Origin: Calditrichota bacterium
GTDB lineage: Bacteria; Zixibacteria; MSB-5A5; GN15; FEB-12
Reading direction: 5' to 3'
Length of the DNA stretch: 5,046 bases
Assembly: GCA_030641085.1 (NCBI GenBank)
Contig: DAOWIC010000281.1
Coordinates: forward strand, 1 to 5,046
Shown here: in pieces, positions 1-5,046 of the stretch
How positions within the stretch are numbered: position 1 is the first letter of the stretch
How the letters are laid out: each line of letters opens with the position of its first letter
Notes under the pieces: model-generated
Told to the model about the DNA's origin: nothing
The model's input: the letters and a program-made list of their open reading frames with translations, nothing else
Databases searched by the model: none
Translations under genes and position numbers: made by a program

Positions 1-464
1 TGCGCTTTTTTGGCGAGGCGCGCGGCCTGAAAAACAGCCGATTGAAAGAGCGGCTGGAGTATGTCAACGATCTCTGCGCTTTGCAACAGGTTCTGGAAAA
101 ACCGATAGGCAAGCTCTCGCGTGGTTATCGCCAGCGGGTTGGTTTGGCCCAGGCGCTTTTGCATGATCCGGAGGTGCTTATCATGGATGAACCGACAGCC
201 GGGCTTGATCCGAACCAGATTCGCGATTTCCGCACCAATATCAGTCGTCTGGGTGAGTCCAAAACGATCCTGATCTCCACCCATATCCTTCATGAGGCGG
301 AGGCGGTCGCTCAACGGGTGCTTTTGGTGCACGACGGCGGTCTTGTGTTCGACGGCACCGCCGATCAGATGCGACAGCAGGGTTCGCTTGAGAAGGCGTT
401 TTACGATCTGACCGGTCACGGTTGTACGAGCGAGTCGACGTTGTCGGAGGGGGACAAGCAATGA
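1..464 (+). CDS. GldA-like ABC transporter ATP-binding protein (3' part, 5' end outside window)
   Basis: ATPase subunit of an ABC-2 type exporter of the GldA/DrrA class, which hydrolyses ATP on the cytoplasmic face to drive the membrane permease encoded next. The frame is open from the left edge (first full codon at base 3) to TGA at 462-464, giving about 153 visible residues. The TTG at 42 is therefore internal, because the reading upstream (RFFGEARGLKNSR) already fits the helical region of these ATPases. Visible motifs: ABC signature LSRGYRQR (114-137), Walker B VLIMDEP with catalytic Glu at 189-191 (174-194), D-loop GLDP (201-212), and H-loop STHIL with its His at 282-284. Walker A and the Q-loop must lie upstream of the window. 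The C-terminal tail (from about base 340) is short and ends in a polar stretch. The stop overlaps the start of the permease gene by four bases, indicating translational coupling. The ABC ATPase assignment is secure. GldA rather than another DrrA-type subfamily is inferred from the GldFG partner. Confidence 0.95.
   Translation, partial: RFFGEARGLKNSRLKERLEYVNDLCALQQVLEKPIGKLSRGYRQRVGLAQALLHDPEVLIMDEPTAGLDPNQIRDFRTNISRLGESKTILISTHILHEAEAVAQRVLLVHDGGLVFDGTADQMRQQGSLEKAFYDLTGHGCTSESTLSEGDKQ
446..454 (+). promoter_or_regulatory. Ribosome binding site deciding the start of the GldFG gene
   Basis: A GGAGGGGGA purine run lies inside the end of the ATPase gene. Its GGAGG core (446-450) ends 10 bases before the ATG at 461. 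This supports 461 as the start, rather than the in-frame TTG at 422, which would add 13 residues (MYERVDVVGGGQA) encoded by sequence already used by the ATPase frame. Starting at 461 also places a typical short amphipathic segment before the first membrane helix. Confidence 0.75.
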
Positions 465-3118
465 ATATAAACTGGAATCTGAGTTGGGCCATCTGCAGGC
501 GAAACCTGCGCTCCTACTTCAGCAGCCCGACCGGGTATGTTTTTATAACGCTCTTTATATTTCTCAGCGCGGCGGCGGCTTTCTGGCAGGAGCGTTTTTT
601 CGCCAACAACCTGGCCAATCTGGATCAGTTGAATGCTTACTTTCCGTATCTACTTCTGTTTTTTATCCCGGCCCTGACTATGGGCATCTGGGCCGACGAA
701 CGCAAGCAGGGTACCGATGAACTGTTGCTGACGCTGCCGGCCACCGACCTTGAGGTCGTACTCGGCAAGTACATGGCGGTACTGGGGATTTTGACCGCGT
801 CCTTGCTGCTGTCGCTCAGCCATGTGATCGTTCTGTTCTGGCTGGGAAGCCCTGATATCGGATTGATGCTGGCCAATTATATCGGTTACTGGCTAATCGG
901 AGCAGCCCTTCTGGCGGTGGGCATGTTTGCTTCGCTGCTGACATCGAACGTGACAGTCGCGTTCATCCTGGGCATGGTCCTCTGCTCGTTCTTGATTTTT
1001 ATCGATTCGGCCAGTTTCGTTCTGTCCGACTGGGTTCAGGCGCTGCTGTCACCACTGAGCGTGATTGCCGCCTTTGCCGACTTTGCCCGCGGGTTGATCA
1101 GCCTGTCGTCGATTGTCTTCTTCGTAACGTTGGCGGGCACCATGCTGTACTTCAACGTCGTCATCATCGGCCGTCGCCACTGGCCGCTGGAGGCGGGCGG
1201 CTACCGGTTCTGGATCCATCAACTGGTTCGAGCGACTGCGTTGATCGTGGCGGTGGCCAGCCTGAATTCGATTGTGAGCAACTGGTCGTGGCGTCTCGAT
1301 GTTACCGCCGAGCAGCTTTACTCGCTTTCGGATGAAACCGAGCGACTTCTGGATGAACTGCCCGAGGATCGGCCGGTGCTGGTGCAGGCGTTTGTGAGTC
1401 CGGAGGTGCCGCGCGAGGTGGTGCAGACACGGGCCAACCTGCTGGGTAAACTGAACGAGATTTCCGCGGCGGCGGGCGACCGAATCCAGGTGCTGATACA
1501 CGATACGGAACCGTTCACTGCCGAGGCCCGCGACGCACGCGAGAAATTCGGCATAATGCCGCGCCGAGTGATGAGCGCCTCGAGCGCCCGATCGGGTAAC
1601 ACCGATGTCTTCATGGGGGTTGCCTTTACCAGTGGCGTGAATGAGGAAGTGATCCCGTTTTTTGAACGCGGCTATCCGGTTGAGTATGAGCTGGTACGCT
1701 CTATCCGCGAGGCGGCCAAATCCAGCCGCATGAAAGTGGGCGTGCTCACCACCGGGGCGCAAGTATTCGGCGAGTTCAATTATCAGATGATGTCCAGCAC
1801 GCCCTCGTGGCCAATTGTCGAAGAACTGCGCAAGCAGTACGAGGTGGTGCAGGTCAGTGCCAAAGAGCCGATTGTCGAGGAGCTCGACGGCCTGCTGGTG
1901 GTTCTGCCGTCGTCGTTGACTCAGCCGGAGATGAACAATCTTCAGAATTACGTGTTGTCCGGCCACCCTACCCTGATACTGGCCGATCCGGTTCCGGTCT
2001 TCAATGTCACCCTGTCACCGATAGTACCAGCCGGGGCGAACCGCAGTCCGTTCATGCAAAACGCTCAGCAGCAACCGGAGCCGAAAGGCAACCTGGCCAA
2101 CTTCATGAATGCTCTGGGCGTGAATTTCAGTGGCGACCAGATTGTCTGGGACGCCTTTAATCCACACCCTGACCTTCAGGAACTCCAGCCGGAGATTATC
2201 TTCATCGGCGAAGGCAACGGCAACGCCGAGCCGTTCTCCCGGACCAACTTGGCCACAGCCGGTCTTCAGGAGATGGTGGTGATCTACCCGGGCTATCTGT
2301 TCCGGGCACTGGGGAGCAAATTCGCTTTCGAACCACTACTGCGCACCGGCACCCTTTCCGGCCTACTGCTATGGAACCAAGTGGTTCAGCGCGGTTTTAT
2401 GGGTTTCGGTATCAATCGCAACCCGCGCCGAAGTCCGTCAGGTGAAGCGTATAACCTGGCCGGCCGGATTCATGGTACGGCGGTCGACACCGACGGCAGG
2501 TCGCACGAGGTAAACGCTATTGTTGTCGCCGATATCGATTTCATCTCAGAACAGTTTTTCATGATGCGCGATCGGGGCATTGAGATGCTCAATTTCGACA
2601 ATATCAGTTTCTTCCTCAATTGCATGGATTATCTGATGGGCGACGATTCGTTCATTGAGCTGCGCAAAAAGCGGATCAAACACCGTACTCTCGAAACAGT
2701 AGTCGCCCAGACTGAGATATTCACTCAGCGCCGTATCGAGGAAGAGAAGGAGGCCGAGCAGGAGGCCCAGCGGGCGCTGACCGACGCGCAGAACCGGCTT
2801 ACCCAGAAGGTCGCCGAGGTCCGCAGCCGCCCCGACCTTGACGACCAGACCAAGCAGATCATGGCCAAGAATCTCCAGGAGGTTGAGAACCGCCGCTTCG
2901 AGGCGCTCAAGAAAAATATCGAGGCCCAGAAAGAGGCGCGTATTCAAACCGGCAAGGAGAACATGGGCCGCGAGATCAGGTCGATTCAAACCCGGATCAA
3001 GACGATGGCGGTGTTGCTGCCGCCGATTCCGGTTTTTGCATTCGGTGTCATGGTTTTCGTCAGGCGGCGGAAACGAGAGCAGGAGGGTGCCGCGGCGGCC
3101 CGGAGGTTAAGGAGCTAA
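461..3118 (+). CDS. Fused GldF-like ABC-2 permease and GldG-like auxiliary protein
   Basis: An 885-residue membrane protein combining two subunits that are separate in Bacteroidetes. Residues 1-240 are an ABC-2 permease of GldF type, with hydrophobic segments near 25-42, 58-77, 104-128, 136-160, 165-182 and 217-237. The segment after helix 2 (WADERKQGTDELLLTLP) is the conserved coupling region of this permease family. A seventh helix (about 255-273) leads into a GldG/ABC_transp_aux region, recognised by RLDVTAEQLYSLSDET (278-293), a large soluble domain (about 300-735), and the block GIEMLNFDNISFFLN (706-720). A charged, probably coiled-coil stretch follows (about 735-848). It ends with a final helix (about 849-868) and a basic tail, so the soluble part is held between two membrane anchors and probably lies outside the cytoplasm. 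The start overlaps the ATPase stop (ATGA). The ATPase presumably docks on the permease half. The substrate is unknown. Frame and architecture are continuous, with no sign of a frameshift, so the fusion is genuine. Confidence 0.92.
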   Translation: MNINWNLSWAICRRNLRSYFSSPTGYVFITLFIFLSAAAAFWQERFFANNLANLDQLNAYFPYLLLFFIPALTMGIWADERKQGTDELLLTLPATDLEVVLGKYMAVLGILTASLLLSLSHVIVLFWLGSPDIGLMLANYIGYWLIGAALLAVGMFASLLTSNVTVAFILGMVLCSFLIFIDSASFVLSDWVQALLSPLSVIAAFADFARGLISLSSIVFFVTLAGTMLYFNVVIIGRRHWPLEAGGYRFWIHQLVRATALIVAVASLNSIVSNWSWRLDVTAEQLYSLSDETERLLDELPEDRPVLVQAFVSPEVPREVVQTRANLLGKLNEISAAAGDRIQVLIHDTEPFTAEARDAREKFGIMPRRVMSASSARSGNTDVFMGVAFTSGVNEEVIPFFERGYPVEYELVRSIREAAKSSRMKVGVLTTGAQVFGEFNYQMMSSTPSWPIVEELRKQYEVVQVSAKEPIVEELDGLLVVLPSSLTQPEMNNLQNYVLSGHPTLILADPVPVFNVTLSPIVPAGANRSPFMQNAQQQPEPKGNLANFMNALGVNFSGDQIVWDAFNPHPDLQELQPEIIFIGEGNGNAEPFSRTNLATAGLQEMVVIYPGYLFRALGSKFAFEPLLRTGTLSGLLLWNQVVQRGFMGFGINRNPRRSPSGEAYNLAGRIHGTAVDTDGRSHEVNAIVVADIDFISEQFFMMRDRGIEMLNFDNISFFLNCMDYLMGDDSFIELRKKRIKHRTLETVVAQTEIFTQRRIEEEKEAEQEAQRALTDAQNRLTQKVAEVRSRPDLDDQTKQIMAKNLQEVENRRFEALKKNIEAQKEARIQTGKENMGREIRSIQTRIKTMAVLLPPIPVFAFGVMVFVRRRKREQEGAAAARRLRS
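3109..3114 (+). promoter_or_regulatory. Ribosome binding site of the DUF4340 gene
   Basis: AAGGAG lies seven bases before the ATG at 3122, within the last codons of the upstream GldFG gene (stop TAA at 3116-3118). The two genes are separated by only three bases, so ribosomes finishing GldFG can restart here. This supports 3122 as the start. Confidence 0.75.
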
Positions 3119-3121
3119 GCT

Positions 3122-4453
3122 ATGAACGAGACTAAAAAGACTATGATATTCGGTGCGGTAGCCGTTGGACTGCTTGTTCTGGCGGCCATCTTCTCGCCGG
3201 GCAAGATCACTCCCGATGCCTTTCTCGACCGGGGCGAGCCGTTCTTTCCGGATTTTACCGATCCCAACAGCGCCACCACGCTCGAAGTGGTGGACTTCGA
3301 TCAGCAGACCGGGCGGGCCAAACCGTTCAAAGTGACATTCTCCGACGGTCGCTGGACCATACCGTCGCATCATAACTATCCCGCCGACGGTCAGGATCGG
3401 CTGGCGAGAACGGCGGCGGGTGTAATTGATATTAAGAAGGATGATTTCCGCACGGATAATGTTTCCGACCATGTCGCCTGCGGCGTGATCGATCCGCTCG
3501 ACGAAACCGCCGGTCTTCAAGGTCGCGGGCAGCGGGTGACTATCAAAGGCGAAAGCGACCGGGTACTGGCGGACTTCATTATCGGCAAAGAGGTCGAGGG
3601 TCGCCAGAATATCCGGCTGGTCCGGGTTCCGGGGCAGAACCGGGTCTACGCGGTGCGGATGGATATCGATATCTCCACCCGCTTCGAGGACTGGATCAAC
3701 ACCGATCTGCTCGGTCTGACCGCCAAGAAGATAGAGAGACTGTCGCTTAAGAATTACTCGATCAACGAGCGGACGCTCTCGATTGTGAACCGTGACGATC
3801 TGACTCTGCGCATGAGCGACGACCAGTGGAAAGCGGATCGTAACCGTGAGGTCGATACGACCATGACGAACGAGATGGTCAACACGCTGGCGCAGTTAGC
3901 GATTGTCGGGGTGCGTCCGAAACCGACCGGGCTGTCGGCGACGCTCAAGGGGGACAAGAGCCAGCAGATCTCCCGCTCCGACATGCGGTCGCTGCAGTCG
4001 AAGGGTTTTTACCTCGGGAAGGATGGGCAACTATTAGCCAACGAGGGCGAGTTGTGGACGCACACAACCGACGGTATTATCTACCGGCTCCGTTTTGGTG
4101 AGGTGGTGATCGGCTCCGGGCTGGCGGTTACGGCCGGAACAGCGGCGAGCTCAGAGGACAAGACGGCGGAAAACCGTTACCTGTTTATCACCGCCGAGTT
4201 TGACGAGAATTATTTCAAGCAGCCGCAGAATCCATCGAACCGTGATTTCGAGAGCAAGGAAGAAAGCCTCTGGACCGATCAGGACCGCGCCAACAAAGAG
4301 AAGGCCGACAAGGTGGATGAGTGGACACGCAAGGTTCAGACCGGCCGCGGGATTGCCGGGGGCCTGAACGCGCGCTTTGCTGAATGGTATTATGTCATAT
4401 CATCCGACAGCTTCGAAAAGATCCACCGTTCGCGTTCGGAACTGGTTCTTTAA
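3122..4453 (+). CDS. Membrane-anchored DUF4340 protein, partner of the Gld-type ABC transporter
   Basis: A 443-residue protein of the DUF4340 family, whose function is unknown but whose genes commonly sit directly after GldG-type genes, as here. A single hydrophobic segment near residues 8-24 follows a short basic start (MNETKKT). There is no lipobox cysteine at its end, so it reads as an uncleaved N-terminal anchor with the rest of the protein outside the cytoplasm. Recognisable stretches are a beta-rich repeat-like region with VTFSDGRWTIPSHHNYPAD (71-89), then HVACGVIDPLDETAGLQGRG (117-136), ADFIIGKEVEGR (150-161), VYAVRMDIDISTRFEDWINT (175-194) and LSLKNYSINE (207-216). A second strand-rich section (217-335) echoes the first (LRMSDDQWKADR, 229-240). 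A polar, Lys/Glu/Asp-rich segment (about 370-405) comes before the C-terminal WYYVISSDSFEKI (422-434). No catalytic motif is visible. It probably acts as an extracytoplasmic accessory of the transporter, inferred only from gene order and topology. Family assignment is good; role is open. Confidence 0.88.
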   Translation: MNETKKTMIFGAVAVGLLVLAAIFSPGKITPDAFLDRGEPFFPDFTDPNSATTLEVVDFDQQTGRAKPFKVTFSDGRWTIPSHHNYPADGQDRLARTAAGVIDIKKDDFRTDNVSDHVACGVIDPLDETAGLQGRGQRVTIKGESDRVLADFIIGKEVEGRQNIRLVRVPGQNRVYAVRMDIDISTRFEDWINTDLLGLTAKKIERLSLKNYSINERTLSIVNRDDLTLRMSDDQWKADRNREVDTTMTNEMVNTLAQLAIVGVRPKPTGLSATLKGDKSQQISRSDMRSLQSKGFYLGKDGQLLANEGELWTHTTDGIIYRLRFGEVVIGSGLAVTAGTAASSEDKTAENRYLFITAEFDENYFKQPQNPSNRDFESKEESLWTDQDRANKEKADKVDEWTRKVQTGRGIAGGLNARFAEWYYVISSDSFEKIHRSRSELVL

Positions 4454-4480
4454 TAATTGTATCCGGATATCGAATTACCG

Positions 4481-4510
4481 AAGAGCGGGTCGTCGATCCG
4501 CTCTTTTTTT
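4481..4510 (+). terminator. Rho-independent terminator of the Gld-type operon
   Basis: A 10-base-pair stem pairs 4481-4490 (AAGAGCGGGT) with 4496-4505 (ATCCGCTCTT), with one G-T wobble (4489/4497) and a five-base loop (4491-4495). It runs straight into seven T residues (4504-4510). It lies 27 bases after the DUF4340 stop codon and so closes the operon on the + strand. The reverse strand has only AA at the other side of the stem, so it is not an efficient bidirectional terminator. Confidence 0.9.
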
Positions 4511-4578
4511 GTGCTATACCACCCTGAATCATAACGACTTGAAACCACCCGCCCGGCTATTGTCGGCCTGATTAAACA

Positions 4579-4606
4579 TTATCGGGAAGAAATCGGTCTT
4601 TATTAT
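4579..4606 (+). promoter_or_regulatory. Possible weak sigma70-like promoter for the downstream receptor gene
   Basis: A promoter is expected between the terminator and the gene at 4658. The best -10-like hexamer is TATTAT (4601-4606), with a poor -35-like TTATCG (4579-4584) at a 16-base spacing. The 150-base stretch 4511-4657 is AT-richer than the flanking genes. This is a weak match, and the organism's sigma-factor consensus may differ. Confidence 0.2.
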
Positions 4607-4641
4607 GTAATCCCCTCAGAGATAGAAACCAAAAAACTTCA

Positions 4642-4657
4642 AATCCGGAGGTGGATT
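4642..4657 (+). promoter_or_regulatory. Shine-Dalgarno sequence presented in a small hairpin loop
   Basis: AATCC (4642-4646) can pair perfectly with GGATT (4653-4657), leaving the strong Shine-Dalgarno sequence GGAGGT (4647-4652) as the six-base loop. The start codon ATG (4658-4660) follows the stem directly. The Shine-Dalgarno sequence itself fixes the start of the downstream gene with good confidence. Whether the five-pair stem has any effect on translation is inference, since such a short stem could occur by chance. Confidence 0.6.
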
Positions 4658-5046
4658 ATGCGTCTCAAAACCTCAGTGCCGTATCTGGTTCTCACGATCA
4701 TATTGATCATGGTGACAATGATTATTCAGGCGAAATCGCCGGGTAAGATTACCGGAACGATCACCGATGCCGAGTCCGGCGACCCGATCGTGGGTGCGTC
4801 GGTATTGCTCATCGGCACCAGCCACGGGGCACTAACTGATATGGACGGCAAGTTCGTTATTACGAATGTCACGCAGGGGACGTACACGATCAAAGTGACT
4901 CATCTCGAATTCGGAACGGTTGAAATGACCGGCGTACTCGTTACCGCCGATACGACCACAACCGCTGATTTTCAGATGACGCGGAAGGTCTTCGATAAAG
5001 ATGTGGGAATCGTTGTCAAGGACGAGGGCGACGTGCTTAATATCCA
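4658..5046 (+). CDS. Secreted protein with carboxypeptidase-regulatory-like domain, probable TonB-dependent receptor (5' part)
   Basis: An open frame from ATG at 4658 runs off the right edge, giving 129 complete codons plus two bases. Residues 1-25 look like a signal peptide: MRLK, then a long hydrophobic core (about 7-23), then QAK, with likely cleavage near Ala25. Residues about 29-107 form one CarboxypepD_reg-like beta-sandwich. Its hallmarks are GKITGTITDAESGDPIVGASV (29-49, broken as GKITGTITD plus GDPIVGASV), GTSHGALTDMDGKFVI (53-68), and the GTYTIKVTHLEFG strand pair (74-86). After this, DKDVGIVVKDEG (113-124) resembles the linker that leads into the plug domain of outer-membrane receptors. 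This arrangement is typical of TonB-dependent/SusC-like receptors, which import nutrients through the outer membrane. The plug and barrel are outside the window, so another surface protein with the same domain is possible. It is preceded by a strong Shine-Dalgarno sequence and separated from the upstream operon by a terminator, so it is a separate transcription unit. Confidence 0.85.
   Translation, partial: MRLKTSVPYLVLTIILIMVTMIIQAKSPGKITGTITDAESGDPIVGASVLLIGTSHGALTDMDGKFVITNVTQGTYTIKVTHLEFGTVEMTGVLVTADTTTTADFQMTRKVFDKDVGIVVKDEGDVLNI

Noticed and set aside
42..44. TTG at 42 as the start of the ATPase
   Set aside because: The frame is open to the left edge and encodes sensible ABC ATPase sequence. 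A start here would leave a protein lacking Walker A.
422..460. TTG at 422 as the start of the GldFG gene
   Set aside because: It would add 13 residues overlapping the ATPase gene and has no well-placed Shine-Dalgarno sequence. ATG at 461 has GGAGG ten bases upstream and the usual ATGA coupling.
1049..1966. 305-codon open frame on the - strand inside the GldFG gene
   Set aside because: It is antisense to a clearly real gene. Its translation is rich in His, Arg and Gln with no recognisable domain or hydrophobic pattern, as expected from the mirror of a GC-rich coding frame.
2546..2989. 147-codon - strand frame rich in Leu
   Set aside because: The Leu-rich pattern is the complement of the Glu/Gln/Lys-rich coiled-coil codons of the + strand gene, not a real membrane protein.
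4461..4468. ATCCGGAT palindrome just after the DUF4340 stop
   Set aside because: An eight-base perfect palindrome without a loop or a second copy in the spacer. It is too short to support as an operator.
4539..4544. TTGAAA as a -35 promoter element
   Set aside because: No acceptable -10 hexamer lies 16-18 bases downstream, where the sequence is GC-rich (GTCGGC).
4377..4571. 64-codon + strand frame over the end of the DUF4340 gene
   Set aside because: It starts inside the DUF4340 gene in another frame and reads through the terminator hairpin and its T-run, so it is not a plausible gene.

Overview
The window appears to be bacterial chromosome (moderately GC-rich, tightly packed, all genes on the + strand). 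It holds the end of one operon, a strong terminator, a roughly 200-base spacer, and the beginning of a second transcription unit. The proteins most resemble those of Planctomycetes and of the FCB group and its candidate phyla (Zixibacteria-like lineages, for example). The fused GldF-GldG permease and its adjacent DUF4340 partner are of the type I associate with planctomycetes. The last gene starts like a TonB-dependent outer-membrane receptor with an N-terminal carboxypeptidase-regulatory-like domain, which favours a diderm FCB-type bacterium. The phylum is inferred from remembered family resemblance; no search was run.

Region 1 (1-4453) is a three-gene operon for a Gld-type ABC transporter: the 3' part of the GldA-like ATPase (1-464, Walker A lies off the left edge); an 885-residue fusion of a GldF-like ABC-2 permease and a GldG-like auxiliary protein (461-3118); and a 443-residue membrane-anchored DUF4340 protein (3122-4453). 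The first two genes overlap by four bases (ATGA) and the next two are separated by three bases, so translation is probably coupled. The ATPase would drive the six-helix permease half of the fusion. The GldG half and the DUF4340 protein would supply the extracytoplasmic parts. The transported substrate is not known, and the gld names do not show that this organism glides.

Region 2 (4454-4657) is intergenic. It has a clear rho-independent terminator (4481-4510) closing the operon, a weak possible promoter, and a small hairpin that displays the Shine-Dalgarno sequence of the next gene in its loop.

Region 3 (4658-5046) is the 5' part of a secreted protein: a signal peptide followed by one CarboxypepD_reg-like beta-sandwich domain, running off the right edge. 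It is most likely the N-terminus of a TonB-dependent receptor.

I found no mobile element, CRISPR array, tRNA or rRNA. The less-described element is the ATPase / fused permease-GldG / DUF4340 cassette, a recurring but functionally uncharacterised transporter rather than a wholly new system.
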